Positions 13,070-22,354 are shown, counted from the stretch's first letter. The stretch is 40,428 nt of DNA from Elusimicrobiota bacterium (GCA_016218495.1 JACRDU010000056.1:1-40428); one strand, 5' to 3'. The notes: generated from the sequence alone by a model not told the origin. A program made the numbers and translations.

Positions 13070-15550
13070 CTACTCCGCGTCTCTGTTTGGAACGCTCAGG
13101 GCGGCGTCGAGGTAGCGCATGACGGCCAGGGTCTCCTCGTCGCGCGACAATGAACCCACGCCCATCCGCCGAGCCACCGAGGTGAAGACGCTCAGGGGAG
13201 GCCCCAGGAAGGTGTCCTTGGGGATGCCCACCATGCGCGGCAGGCGGCCTTCGTCGAAGTCGATGAAGATGGCCGTGGGGTTGCGGGCCAGGCCGGAGGC
13301 GAAGGCGTCTTTGAGGTACCGGGAATCGAGCCGGAAGAGGATGAGCACATTGCCCATGCGCGAGGAGACCAGGTTCGGGTGGCGCTCGTTCAAGACGTCG
13401 TAGAGGTTCACGCCCGAGGAGCGGAAGAAATAGACCTTGTAGTTGCGGTCCCCGTTCATCGTGTAGTTGAGGGCGATGTCCCCCATGGTGGCCTTGATGC
13501 CGCCGCCCTTCACATAATCCTCGGCCTGGCCGCCGTGGAGGTTGTAGTGGAAGCCGATCTCCGCCGTGCCGAAGCGCGCCTTGAGCCGCCCCACCACTTC
13601 GTCGCCCACCGCGCGCATGAAGGCGGCCCGCTGCGCCTTCGGCAGGGCCCTGAGCTTCGCCAGCTCCATCGGGAAGGCCGCCTTCACGGCGTCCCAGGCC
13701 GGGTCCGGGGCCGGCGTGGGGAAGAAGAATTCCTTGATGGACGAGAGCCAGCCTTTCTCCGTGCCTTTGACGGCGTTGGCGGGGGCGGGGGCCGGGGCGA
13801 ACAGGGCGTCGCGTCCGCGCAGCTCGGCGCCCAGGGCCGCGTAGCCCTTCTGCGGGGCGAGCTTCTCCGAGCCGAGGAACGGGGCCGAGAAGCCGGGATA
13901 TTCCGCCTCGCTCTTGCGCCAGGACACGCGCAGGCGCGTCTCGGCCACCCGCCACGGCGCCAGCGACAGCACCTCGGCTCCCGGTAGCTCGGCCTTCACC
14001 GTCTCCACCGAGGGGCCGGGCGCCATCACGAACATGTCCAGCCGCACGCCCGGTCGCTTGGCGGCGAGGAAGCGCCGGTAGTGCTCCTCGAAGGAGCGCG
14101 CCGCCTTGCCTCCCATGGCGAAATCGACTCCTACGATTCCACGCCCAGCCAATACCTCGGCCTTGGGAGTGAAGCGCTCGAAGTGCTCCCAGAGCCGGGC
14201 CGTCTCCTCGGCGCTGAGCGGCGGCTCGTAGCCGGGCTTGGCCTCGGGCGGGGAATAGAGCCCGGACAGGGGCAGGTTGGAGCCGGCCCCGGGCCGGAGC
14301 CCCTGGAGCATGACCATGAACAGGGTCGGGCTGCGGCCCACGCCGAGGAAGTAATGGCCGTCGGGCGGGAAGCGTTCCAGCGCCTTGTCCAGAATCTCCC
14401 TGGTCTCCTTGAACTCGAGCGCGTCGAGGTCGACCGGAGCGGCGGGGTTCGCCGCCGGCTTGGCCAGGCCGGAGCGGCTCAAGGCCCGCTTCAAGGGCGC
14501 GTAGGTGGCGTCGTCTACGGCCTCGCCCGGGCTGCGCAGGACCGGCTTGGTGGAGGCGTCGGCCAACGCCACGGCTTCGCCGAGCAGGGAGTTCTGGACC
14601 ACCGCCTCGGAGAGGTAGATGCGCGACACGTCGTACTTGGTCGTCTTCGCCGCGTCATGCTTCTGGAAAAGGGCCGAGAGCTCCCCCAGGGTCCCGACGA
14701 AGACCTGGGGTACGCCGGCCGGGGCGCGCTTGCCGCCGAAGAACTGCCGGATGGTGGGGTCGACGACCATGACCTGCCCGCCGGCCTCGCGCACGAGGAA
14801 GGTGTGGAACTCGGCCTGCACGGCGTCGACGGGAATCCCGGCCCGGCGCAGGAGCACGCCCATGACGGGGGCCGCTACGCCGCAGCAGGGGTCGTCCAGG
14901 GACATGGCCCGTCCCTGGAAGGTGCGCGCCGAGGCCGCCTCGGCGGCCACGGCCTGCGCGCCGACGACGGCCCGGCGCGTCTCCAGCCGCGCCGTCTCCA
15001 ATGCGGCCGCATCCGTCGCCGGTACCCCGACGCGCAGGCGCTCGCGCAGCGGCGTGCCGTCGCGCTCGAGCTCCAGCGGCAGTCCCGCCTTGCCGTCGAA
15101 GAGGGCGTCGAGGGCGTTCGGGGTGCTGGGGGCGGCGCCCCGGCCCTGCCTCTGTTGTCCGGGGACGATGAGGGCGGCGGCATCCTCGGTCCGTCTCAGG
15201 GGCCGCCCGTCGGGGCCGAGGATGCCCGGGGACTTCTCCGGCAGGATGCCGGAGGCCTGGGCGGCGGGGGCGGCCAGGGCGCGGGGCGCCGCCGCGACGG
15301 CCGGATGGGCCGCCACGGCCTGCGCCGCGGCCGCCGTCTTAGGGGTGAGGGCGGCGGGGAGAACGGGCGAGGTCAGGCTGGGCGCGGCCAGAGACGGGAC
15401 CCACAGGGTGGGAGAGAGGTTCGGGCTGACGGCCGGCACGGCAGTCACCCCGCCCGCCTCCGGGGCGGCGGTGCGTACGGTGTTCTGGGCTTGGGCAGGC
15501 CAAGCCAGAACAGCCGTCAGCAGGACGGCGGTCATGGACCGTGACGACAT
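13070..15550 (-). CDS. Large secreted multidomain protein with transglutaminase-like core
   Basis: An 826-residue exported protein with a signal peptide (~1-22) and a long Pro/Ala-rich linker to ~150. The domain at ~205-300 carries Cys222/223 (DDPCCG), His249 (EFHTFLV) and Asp264 (VVDPT), the order and spacing of a transglutaminase/papain-like Cys-His-Asp triad. A second region (~395-570) contains HYFLGVGRSP and GVDFAMGG, and a C-terminal domain (~640-800) begins GFHYNLHGGQAEDYV. The GVDFAMGG stretch might be phosphoribosyltransferase-like and the last domain ADP-ribosyltransferase-like, but both are weak guesses. I chose the second of two adjacent ATGs because TATCCT lies 6 nt before it. Confidence 0.7.
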   Translation of the reverse strand: MSSRSMTAVLLTAVLAWPAQAQNTVRTAAPEAGGVTAVPAVSPNLSPTLWVPSLAAPSLTSPVLPAALTPKTAAAAQAVAAHPAVAAAPRALAAPAAQASGILPEKSPGILGPDGRPLRRTEDAAALIVPGQQRQGRGAAPSTPNALDALFDGKAGLPLELERDGTPLRERLRVGVPATDAAALETARLETRRAVVGAQAVAAEAASARTFQGRAMSLDDPCCGVAAPVMGVLLRRAGIPVDAVQAEFHTFLVREAGGQVMVVDPTIRQFFGGKRAPAGVPQVFVGTLGELSALFQKHDAAKTTKYDVSRIYLSEAVVQNSLLGEAVALADASTKPVLRSPGEAVDDATYAPLKRALSRSGLAKPAANPAAPVDLDALEFKETREILDKALERFPPDGHYFLGVGRSPTLFMVMLQGLRPGAGSNLPLSGLYSPPEAKPGYEPPLSAEETARLWEHFERFTPKAEVLAGRGIVGVDFAMGGKAARSFEEHYRRFLAAKRPGVRLDMFVMAPGPSVETVKAELPGAEVLSLAPWRVAETRLRVSWRKSEAEYPGFSAPFLGSEKLAPQKGYAALGAELRGRDALFAPAPAPANAVKGTEKGWLSSIKEFFFPTPAPDPAWDAVKAAFPMELAKLRALPKAQRAAFMRAVGDEVVGRLKARFGTAEIGFHYNLHGGQAEDYVKGGGIKATMGDIALNYTMNGDRNYKVYFFRSSGVNLYDVLNERHPNLVSSRMGNVLILFRLDSRYLKDAFASGLARNPTAIFIDFDEGRLPRMVGIPKDTFLGPPLSVFTSVARRMGVGSLSRDEETLAVMRYLDAALSVPNRDAE

Positions 15551-15556
15551 CATTTA

Positions 15557-15562
15557 AGGATA
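15557..15562 (-). promoter_or_regulatory. -10-like element of the large secreted protein gene
   Basis: TATCCT on the minus strand, ending 6 nt before the ATG at 15550 with no ribosome site between. The same hexamer precedes the kinase gene at 28262. Confidence 0.4.
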
Positions 15563-15596
15563 GGGGGCAGGTGCCCGGGCGGCAAGGGCTGAAGGC

Positions 15597-16787
15597 CTAC
15601 GGGGAGGGGGGCCGAAGGGGGAGGGACCAGTAGGAGGCCAGGGCTTCCGAGATGCGCGGGTCGCCGGAAGCGTACTGCCTCCCAGCGTGCTCCAGATAGG
15701 CCGCCACGGCCTGGCGCTCCTCAGGGGAGAACGGGTCGAACTTCCTGCGGGCTATGGCGGCCCAGTCGAAGGTGTCGTCCTTCTCCTCGTCTTCCTTGGA
15801 CAAGCCGTGGGTGAGGGCGAAGACGGGGTCGCCGTTCCAGTCGGCGCCGGTGAGGTCGGCCAGCATGAAGGCGGGGATGAAGTAGCGCAAGGCCGCCGGC
15901 GAGAAGAAGGACAGGGCTGAGGAATGGTGGGACAGGAATCCGACGCCGAGGCTCTTCCAGTCCTTCCCGCGGAACTCGACGGCGTACTCGAAGGGCTCGT
16001 CTCCCTGTCTGGAATCGGTGAGGTCGTGGGGGCCGGGGGCGGGGGTCTTGGCGAAGGCCTGTCTGATGAGCACGGCGACGGCCTTCGCGCTGGGCAGCTT
16101 GGGGTCCGGGATGCCGCCTTCGCACAGGGCCTTGTACTCGGCCTGGGCCTTTTTGAGGGCGTCGGTCTCCACCGCGTTGAACCGCCACGCCAATGCCTGA
16201 GCGGCCATCCAGCGGTACTGGAACTCGGCGCCGTGCAGCTCCCTTTCGGCCATGCCGTAGGGCAGGGACTTGTCGGTCTCCCAGGTCAGGTTCCCCGGGG
16301 CGTCGAAGGCGAGCTCCAAGAAGGCGGCGACGGCCTTGTTCCCTTCCTCTCCCAATGCCTTGTCCTGGGGATGGGCGTCTTCCCCCTCGTATAGGGCGGC
16401 CCAGCGGGGTTGGAGCATGAAGAGGACGCTGTGGAGGAAGTCCCTCCTCCCGCCCGTGACGGCGGCCTTCAGGAATGCGGGGAGGTAGCGGGACCAGGCC
16501 TTATCCGAGAAGTAGACGGTCTGCGACCAATGTTCGCGCAGGAGCTGGGGCGGCAGGTCCATGGGAGGCTTCCCGCCGAACAGCTCCAAGGCCTTGGCGG
16601 ATTTCCCGGCGTACCTCTCCTTCAAGAGTTCTCCGGCGGGGAGCGGTTCCTTGTTGGGGAAAGCCCCGTCGAGAGCGGCTAGGAAGGCCTTGCTCTGGAC
16701 CTCAGGGAAGCGCAGGGCGGCCTTTTGGAGGGCGGCTAGGCTGCTGGCGATGGCCTGGTACTGCGGGTCGCCGTCGAGGGAGAACAT
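15597..16787 (-). CDS. Tandem-repeat protein resembling DUF6714
   Basis: A 396-residue protein without a signal peptide. It holds two related modules of ~110 residues. The first (~50-125) has W..TVYFSDKAWSRYLPAFLKAA and the second (~265-335) has ALSFFSPAALRYFIPAFMLA, both followed by a helical stretch. The motif (aromatic-rich segment, then R/Y-Y-(L/F)-PAF) resembles DUF6714, a family of unknown function. The gene starts 2 nt after the stop of the methyltransferase gene, so the two are almost certainly translated from one transcript. No ligand or catalytic residues can be proposed. Confidence 0.65.
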   Translation of the reverse strand: MFSLDGDPQYQAIASSLAALQKAALRFPEVQSKAFLAALDGAFPNKEPLPAGELLKERYAGKSAKALELFGGKPPMDLPPQLLREHWSQTVYFSDKAWSRYLPAFLKAAVTGGRRDFLHSVLFMLQPRWAALYEGEDAHPQDKALGEEGNKAVAAFLELAFDAPGNLTWETDKSLPYGMAERELHGAEFQYRWMAAQALAWRFNAVETDALKKAQAEYKALCEGGIPDPKLPSAKAVAVLIRQAFAKTPAPGPHDLTDSRQGDEPFEYAVEFRGKDWKSLGVGFLSHHSSALSFFSPAALRYFIPAFMLADLTGADWNGDPVFALTHGLSKEDEEKDDTFDWAAIARRKFDPFSPEERQAVAAYLEHAGRQYASGDPRISEALASYWSLPLRPPSP

Positions 16788-16789
16788 GC

Positions 16790-17572
16790 TCAGCCCGGCA
16801 CGCGGCCCTTCACGGCGTTGGCGCGGGCGGCGTAAGCGATGCGCCCGGCCCTGTCGGCTCTCAGGCGCGCCTTGAGCCGGGCTTTGAGCGTCTCCTTGTC
16901 ATCGGGCGCGAGTTCCCTGAGCTTGGGTCCTACGCTGGGGCCGCCCAAGACGATGTCCCAGTACTCCTCGAATCCGGCGAAGCTGCGCGTCACCTCTATT
17001 ACCCGTAGCTCGACCGCCTCCAGGCCGGCGTCGGACCAGAGCTTGGCCATCTCCTCGGGCTTCGAGGCGTCGTTGCTGGGGGGCTTGGGGACGGCGACGC
17101 CGAGGGCTTCGAGCTCCGTGCGCAGCGCCGCATAAGGGAAGCCGCCGTTGTGCATGTCCCAGGTGTAGGCGGTGACGCTCCCGCCGCGGCGGACGACCCG
17201 GGCCATCTCGGCGACGCCCTTGGCGGGGTCGGGGACGAAGAAGAGGACGAGGGGCATGACGGCCACGTCGAAGGACGCGTCGGGAAACGGCAGGGACATG
17301 GCGTCCCCCTTTTGGAACTCGGCGGGGAGGGAGCGCTTCCGGGCGAAGTCGAGCTGGGCTTCGGCCGGGTCGATGCCGTGCAGGGCGGAGGGGGAGCATT
17401 CCTTTGAGACGACTTCGGTGAAGGCCCCGTTGCCGCAGCCGACGTCGAGCCAGCGCAGGCCGGGCTCGGGGGAAAGCCAGTCGAGGAAGCCGCCGGCTAC
17501 GAGCCGGCTCCACTCGCCCATGTAGCGTTCATAGGCGGCTCCGTCGGTGAAGCGGATCTGGTCGGGGGGCAT
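16790..17572 (-). CDS. Class I SAM-dependent methyltransferase
   Basis: A 260-residue cytosolic enzyme with a Methyltransf_11-type Rossmann domain. Motif I is WLDVGCGNGAF (~41-51), the acidic motif II is GIDPAEAQ, motif post-II is GDAMSLPFPDASFDV, and VVRRGG is motif III. It transfers methyl from S-adenosylmethionine to a small molecule that cannot be named. C-terminal helices (~200-260) are rich in Arg and Lys. The next gene begins 2 nt after its stop. The start at 17572 is not backed by a clear ribosome site; a GATAAC hexamer lies ~16 nt upstream across the preceding stop codon. Confidence 0.88.
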   Translation of the reverse strand: MPPDQIRFTDGAAYERYMGEWSRLVAGGFLDWLSPEPGLRWLDVGCGNGAFTEVVSKECSPSALHGIDPAEAQLDFARKRSLPAEFQKGDAMSLPFPDASFDVAVMPLVLFFVPDPAKGVAEMARVVRRGGSVTAYTWDMHNGGFPYAALRTELEALGVAVPKPPSNDASKPEEMAKLWSDAGLEAVELRVIEVTRSFAGFEEYWDIVLGGPSVGPKLRELAPDDKETLKARLKARLRADRAGRIAYAARANAVKGRVPG

Positions 17573-17589
17573 TCGGCGTGCTGGTCTCG

Positions 17590-18591
17590 TTATCGCTTAT
17601 GGCAGAGCACCTGAGAGTAGATCCAGCCGCTCGCGCGGTGGGGATCGTACATCATCTCATTCTGGTCGCAGTCCTGCTTGCGGAGGCTCTCATTGAAGCC
17701 TTTCCAGTCCTTGTCCTTATGCATGCAGTGGACGAGGACCTCGCCGGTCTTCTTGGGCACGCAGGCCGACCAGTCGGGGTCGCAGCCCGGGGGGACCCGC
17801 GACCGCACCCCTTTGCAGGCTGGGTCGCCGAGCTTGGAACCCTGAAACGGCTTCTTGTCGACGAATATCTCCTTCTCCCGCCGCATTTCTTCCTTCCGCT
17901 GCTCCTTTAACTGGGACTCCTCGGTAGAGGGCACGAAGGTGAGCTTGGTGGTCAGGGCCATCTTGCCGGTGGCGGGGTCGAACTGGAATATCTGCGGTGG
18001 GAAGCGCATGGGCTTCCCCTCTGACACGAGGTCATAGATGATGACCTCGGATGCCCCGTCCCGGTTGAGGTCGCTGACCTCGATGTGGTTTATGAACGGG
18101 AAGGTGTCGTTGAAGTTCGCGTCGGGCCCCGGCCAGGCTAGGGTGAGCTTGCCGTTCCCGCAGCTGTAGAGGAAATAACCCGTGGAGGGGACGCCCTCCT
18201 CGGCGCTCACCTCGGTCGCCTCGAGCCAGAGCCCGTCTTCGCCTTTGCCTAACGGCAGGGGGTGGATTTTGACGAGGGTGTTTCCTTGCTCCTCGTCGGC
18301 ATCGTCTGAGTGGGAGATGCTCCACCAATCCTCTTCCTCGCTGATTGTCCCCCCGGGGATGACGAGGGGCTCTGCTCGGGTGTCGGCGACCTGGGTCTTG
18401 GATAGTTGGCGGCCGGCCTGGATGAGGGAGAGTTCGATGTGGCAGAAGTCGGATCCGTCGCATTTTTGGCGGGAGACTTCATAGACGATTTGCTTGGAGG
18501 TGTTGCAGGGGAAGCGGCCTAATAGGTCGCCGGCGTGGAGGTTTTGGGCGGAAAGGGGGAGGAGGGCGGAGAGGAAGAGATATCGGGTCAT
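17590..18591 (-). CDS. Secreted protein with FG-GAP-like segment, unknown
   Basis: A 333-residue exported protein with a signal peptide (MTRYLFLSALLPLSAQNLHA) and an otherwise polar sequence with many Asp, Glu and Lys and about ten Cys, several near the C-terminus. The segment IEVSDLNRDGASEVIIYDL (~172-190) is like one FG-GAP/calcium-binding repeat unit, a fold used in surface proteins. Base composition is visibly lower in GC, and codons are less GC-ending than in neighbours, which may indicate recent acquisition. No family assigned. GAGG 7 nt before the ATG and TATACT upstream support this start. Confidence 0.65.
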   Translation of the reverse strand: MTRYLFLSALLPLSAQNLHAGDLLGRFPCNTSKQIVYEVSRQKCDGSDFCHIELSLIQAGRQLSKTQVADTRAEPLVIPGGTISEEEDWWSISHSDDADEEQGNTLVKIHPLPLGKGEDGLWLEATEVSAEEGVPSTGYFLYSCGNGKLTLAWPGPDANFNDTFPFINHIEVSDLNRDGASEVIIYDLVSEGKPMRFPPQIFQFDPATGKMALTTKLTFVPSTEESQLKEQRKEEMRREKEIFVDKKPFQGSKLGDPACKGVRSRVPPGCDPDWSACVPKKTGEVLVHCMHKDKDWKGFNESLRKQDCDQNEMMYDPHRASGWIYSQVLCHKR

Positions 18592-18611
18592 TAGGTCGCC
18601 TCGCGTAAGGG

Positions 18612-18617
18612 AGTATA
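18612..18617 (-). promoter_or_regulatory. -10 element of the FG-GAP-like protein gene
   Basis: TATACT (minus strand) preceded by TTG, about 20 nt before the ATG, with a GAGG ribosome site in the short leader. Confidence 0.4.
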
Positions 18618-18774
18618 CAATCCGTTTCTCGGCCTAGCATCCACCCGGTCGCAAGGTCCGTCCCTCAAGGCCCACGCCCCAATAGGCACGCCGTCCTCCC
18701 TTCATTGGGCCCCCCGCTCCATGCGCCCGGAGCGGTCCTGGACCATCCTGTGGGACACGCAACGGAGGAACCCC

Positions 18775-19464
18775 ATGAAGAAACGCAACCACATCCTCGC
18801 CGCAATCCTCGCCGCGCCCCTCGGCCTTTCCGGCGCCGCCGAAGCCCAGGTCTACTCCGGGGAAATACCTTCCATCGGCGCCGCCGGCCCCCTGATCCCC
18901 GTTCAAAAGGTGCCCGAGTCCCTGGCCGCCTGCACCGCCGTCGGGCTCGATGGAGCCCAGATACGCGGCAGGGTCTTCTCCTCCACCATGGACATCAAGG
19001 ACGCCTCGGGAGCGCCCATGGGGACCCTGGAGACGGAGGGCGACGGCTGGGTGTTCAAGGACATGAACGGCGGTACTCTGGCCAAAGCGTCCGTGAGCGA
19101 GCGCGACGACGGCAAGACTCTTACCGTCACGGGCTGCGCCGGAGAGCCCGTGGGGCAGATTATCGAGACCAAGGCCGGCTGGCGCGGGGAGCGTGCCATC
19201 GAGGTGCGCGACGCCGGGGGCCGGGCCATAGCCCGCAGCGCCGTCATATCGTATCTCCAGTCCAGCTGGTCGCTGGAGGGCTCGGGCGGGAGCATCTCGT
19301 TCGAAGACGACCATTGGGCCTTGGACAGCTGGAGGATGAAGGGCGGCATCGACGGCCGCCTCGGCGCCTTCGCCGTCATGGCCAACAGCGGGGCCAACCG
19401 CAGGGAATCCCAATCGCGCAACCGCGAGCGCATCGGGGACCGGCCGCACCGCGGCGACCGCTAG
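18775..19464 (+). CDS. Secreted beta-rich protein, possibly LURP-one/tubby-like
   Basis: A 229-residue exported protein with a signal peptide to ~26, followed by a beta-rich domain (~60-205). The alternation of GxxMGTLET, VFKDMNGGTLAKAS and EVRDAGGRAIARS reads like the strand repeats of LURP-one-related/tubby C-terminal barrels. This is a fold guess at low confidence. The C-terminus is strongly basic and disordered (NRRESQSRNRERIGD). GGAGG 6 nt before the ATG at 18775 sets the start; an in-frame ATG at 18721 would precede the signal peptide. Its stop codon shares the CTAG tetranucleotide with the stop of the convergent M23 gene. Confidence 0.65.
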   Translation: MKKRNHILAAILAAPLGLSGAAEAQVYSGEIPSIGAAGPLIPVQKVPESLAACTAVGLDGAQIRGRVFSSTMDIKDASGAPMGTLETEGDGWVFKDMNGGTLAKASVSERDDGKTLTVTGCAGEPVGQIIETKAGWRGERAIEVRDAGGRAIARSAVISYLQSSWSLEGSGGSISFEDDHWALDSWRMKGGIDGRLGAFAVMANSGANRRESQSRNRERIGDRPHRGDR

Positions 19465-20687
19465 AGCGAGGCTACTTTAAGGGGGTCGACCGGCGCGCCG
19501 TTGCGGCGCACCTCGTAGTGCAGGTGGGGGCCCGTGGACTGCCCGGTCGAGCCCACCTGGCCGATGACGCGGCCCATGCTCACCTTCTGGCCTTTGACGA
19601 CGCCGATGGCGGAGAGGTGGCCGTAGAGGGTCTCGGTGCCCGACGGATGCCGGATGACGATGGCCTTGCCGTAGCCGCCCTTCCAGCCCGCCGACTCGAC
19701 CACGCCCTCTCCGGCGCTGAAGACCGCCGTGCCTTGCTTGGCGGCGAAGTCCACGCCGTCGTGGTGGCGCATGCGCTTCTTCGTCGGGTGGAAGCGCGAG
19801 CCGAACTCCGAACTGATGCGCGTATAGGCCGCCAGCGGGGCGTGCAGCAGCTTCTCCTTCACCCAGGCCGCGCCGCGGCCCCAGTACTCCGTCGCCGTCT
19901 TCCAGGAGGCGCCGGCGAAGTCCGCCGCATAGCCCACGCCCCGGTCCAGCGTCCGGGCCGCCGAGCGGCCGGTGCCGTAGAGCCAGCCCTCCGAGGCCGC
20001 GCTCCCCGCGGGGTTCGGCGGCGGGGCGCTGTTGGGGTTGAAGGAGGAGGGGAAGGCGGTGCCGTCCCGCCAGGTCGGCGCTTTGGGCCTGGGGGCGTCG
20101 ACGGGCGCCATCGAGAAGACCATGCCCTCGTAGGGATTGCCGGACGGGCCCGTCTCGGCCACGGCCAGAGGCGGCGCGCCCCCGTCGAAGAACTTCTCGA
20201 AGAAGCCCGGGCTGACCGACGCCTCTTTGAGGGGAAGGGCCTCCTCCACCCGGGCGACCTCTTCCCCGGCGCGCTTGGAGCCGGTCAGGACGAGGGCGCG
20301 GGTCTTGCCGTAGCGCGGGTCGACGATGCGCACCCGGCCGGGCATGTAGCCGCCCAGCTCGGTCAGGAGCTCTACGCACCGCTCGGGGGTCGTGTCCTCG
20401 CGCGTCCACTTGAGCTCGCGCACCCCGTCAGGCCCCGGCTTGTCCTTCATCTTGCCGCCAAGGAGCCTGGCCGTGCCCGCGGCCTCGTCCTTGAGGCTGG
20501 GCCGGGGTTCGGGGGATTCCGGCGCGGCGGGGTGGGGCAGGAGAGTGATGTCCAGCGCATCGCCCTGACAGGCGCGCTCCAGCGAGGGTTCTTCGTCCTT
20601 GGGCGGCGCGGGGCGCGCCTTGTCGCCGGGCGCTGCGGACGCGGCGGCGGCCAGGAGCAACAGGCAGAGGGGGGCCTGGGGCTTCAC
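19461..20687 (-). CDS. Secreted M23 (LytM-type) peptidase
   Basis: A 408-residue exported protein. It has a Leu/Ala-rich signal peptide, a Pro-rich region, a middle domain (~70-150) without known match, and a C-terminal peptidase_M23 domain (~295-405). The zinc ligands are complete: HDGVDF (HxxxD) and HLHYEV (HxH), with YGHLS between. M23 enzymes cut peptide cross-links of peptidoglycan, or activate amidases when inactive; this one should be active. The start is GTG at 20687, because the signal peptide begins there and CATAAT lies 6 nt before it. The gene follows the radical SAM gene after 41 nt, separated by a 5-bp GC hairpin, so it probably has its own promoter. Confidence 0.88.
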   Translation of the reverse strand: MKPQAPLCLLLLAAAASAAPGDKARPAPPKDEEPSLERACQGDALDITLLPHPAAPESPEPRPSLKDEAAGTARLLGGKMKDKPGPDGVRELKWTREDTTPERCVELLTELGGYMPGRVRIVDPRYGKTRALVLTGSKRAGEEVARVEEALPLKEASVSPGFFEKFFDGGAPPLAVAETGPSGNPYEGMVFSMAPVDAPRPKAPTWRDGTAFPSSFNPNSAPPPNPAGSAASEGWLYGTGRSAARTLDRGVGYAADFAGASWKTATEYWGRGAAWVKEKLLHAPLAAYTRISSEFGSRFHPTKKRMRHHDGVDFAAKQGTAVFSAGEGVVESAGWKGGYGKAIVIRHPSGTETLYGHLSAIGVVKGQKVSMGRVIGQVGSTGQSTGPHLHYEVRRNGAPVDPLKVASL

Positions 20688-20693
20688 CTCCGG

Positions 20694-20699
20694 ATTATG
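20694..20699 (-). promoter_or_regulatory. -10-like element next to the M23 GTG start
   Basis: CATAAT on the minus strand, 6 nt before GTG 20687. GGAG touches the GTG and is too close for usual spacing. Confidence 0.45.
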
Positions 20700-20728
20700 G
20701 GGCGCCAAGCGCCGGCGCGCCAGGGCCC

Positions 20729-22354
20729 TCAGGCCGGGGTGCGCGTAGGCTCGAGGTCGCGCCGGCGCAGGTACTCCTCCTCGCCGTCGCGCTCCAATTC
20801 GTCGATTTGCGACGAGGAGTGGCCGATGACGTGCGCCGTCTGCTTGCCGAGGTGCAGGTAGAACCAGGACAGGACGACGGCGACGGTGACGTGCTTGGGC
20901 CCCCGAGCCAGCGCCGCGGCCAGCGTCCGCAGATAAGGCCCCGCCAGGCTGGGCCGGATGAGGCAGTTGAAGGAGACGGACACCAGGGTCCAGGCCAGGC
21001 CGGGCCATTGGAGGGGGCCGGGGCGATGGCGCCCGTGGGGCTGGAACCATTCCAGGAAGGCCCGTATGCGGGCGAAGTAGTTCTCGGCGTCGTAGATGCG
21101 CGCCAGGGCGCGGCGGTACTCGTCGAGGATCTCGCTGCGCGGGCGCTTGGTGAGGAAGTTGAGGCCTCCCGTCATCTGGTCGGCTTCCCAAGGGCGCACC
21201 TCGGTGCGCTTGGAGCGAGTGAGCAGCCGACCTTCGGCCACCAGCCGGCGCTCCAGCTGGGTGTTGGGCAGGGAGGTCAGCAGGCCGGTCATCGCCGCGC
21301 CGATGCGGGTCTCCTCCACGCAGGCGGCCAGCGCGTCGCCCGCCCCGGCCTTCTCCCCGTCGAAGCCCAGGATGAACCCCCCATAGGCCATCATCCCCGC
21401 CTCGTAGATCTTGCGCATGGCGTCGGCCAGCGGGGCGAGGGTGTTCTGCTTCTTCTGCGTCTGGCGGAGCAGCTCGGGGTCCGGCGTCTCGATGCCGACG
21501 AAGATGAAGCGGAAGTCCGCATCGCGCATGAGCCCTAGGAGCTCCGCATCGGCGGCCAGGGTGATGGTGGCCTCGGTGGAGAAGTAGAACGGCCAGCCGC
21601 GCTCCTCGGACCAGGCGATGAGCCGGCGCAGGAACTCCTTGACCGCGCGCTTGTCCCCGATGAAATTGTCGTCGACGAAGTCGATATGGCCCCGGAAGCC
21701 CATGTCGTAGAGGGTCTGGAGCTCGCGCAGCATGCGCGCCGGAGACTTGAGGCGGGGAACGCGGCCGAACAGCTCGATGATGTCGCAGAACTCGCAGTTG
21801 TACGGGCAGCCGCGCGCCAGCTGGACGCCTATATAAAGGTAGTCCGAGAAGCGCAGCAACCCGAAGCGCGGCACCGGGCTGGCCTCCACGTCGGCGCGCG
21901 CCTCCCCGGGGTCGAAGCGGCCGGTGCGCTCCCCGCGCTCCCAGGCCTTTATGAAGGAGGGGACGGTCAGCTCGGCCTCGCCGAGGACCAGGAAGTCGGC
22001 CGCGGCGTAGACTTCGGGCTGCGAGGTGGCGTCGGGGCCTCCGACGACGACGGTCTTGCCGGCGGCCCGGGCGCGCTCTATCATGCGCAGCGTCTCGATC
22101 TACTGGGTGATCATCCCGCCGGTCATGACGAGGTCGGCCCAGGCCAGGTCGGCGGCCTCCAGCGTGCGGGTGTTGAGGTCGACGAGGCGGCATTCCCAGC
22201 CCTCCGGCAGCATGGCGGCCACGGTGATGAGGCCCAGGGGCTGGGTGATGTACTTGCGCCCCGCCATCGGCATGATGTCGGCGAAGTTCCAGAAGCTGGC
22301 GTCCGAAAATTTCGGATAGACGAGCAGGCACCGGGTGGGGCGGGGGGGCGGCAT
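20729..22354 (-). pseudogene. B12-binding radical SAM protein, interrupted by in-frame TAG
   Basis: Read through a single amber codon at 22100-22102, the frame gives 541 codons: an N-terminal B12-binding domain (~1-140), a radical SAM core with the cluster motif CPYNCEFC (~175-182), and a C-terminal region like DUF4070 (MTGGLNFLTKRPRSEILDEY). The class uses adenosylcobalamin or methylcobalamin and a 4Fe-4S cluster, often for methyl transfer in lipid or secondary metabolism. The TAG follows codon 84 (MITQ-stop-IETLR), in the same frame on both sides. The sequence after it is fully conserved-looking, so the lesion is recent, an assembly or base-call error, or recoded. Initiation at ATG 22084 would give only a fragment lacking most of the B12 domain. 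Confidence 0.75.
22100..22102 (-). other. In-frame amber codon in the radical SAM gene
   Basis: The codon order is ATC-ACC-CAG-TAG-ATC-GAG. A single C-to-T change of a Gln codon (CAG) would create it. Both flanks are in the same frame and show continuous protein similarity to the B12-binding domain. Confidence 0.85.

Noticed and set aside
18705-20861. Plus-strand reading frame of 718 codons opposite the M23 peptidase
   Set aside because: The M23 zinc-site motifs and signal peptide on the other strand are decisive.
22100-22102. Pyrrolysine or other programmed recoding at the TAG
   Set aside because: No supporting gene or RNA element is in the window; nonsense mutation or base-call error is simpler, so recoding is kept only as an alternative.
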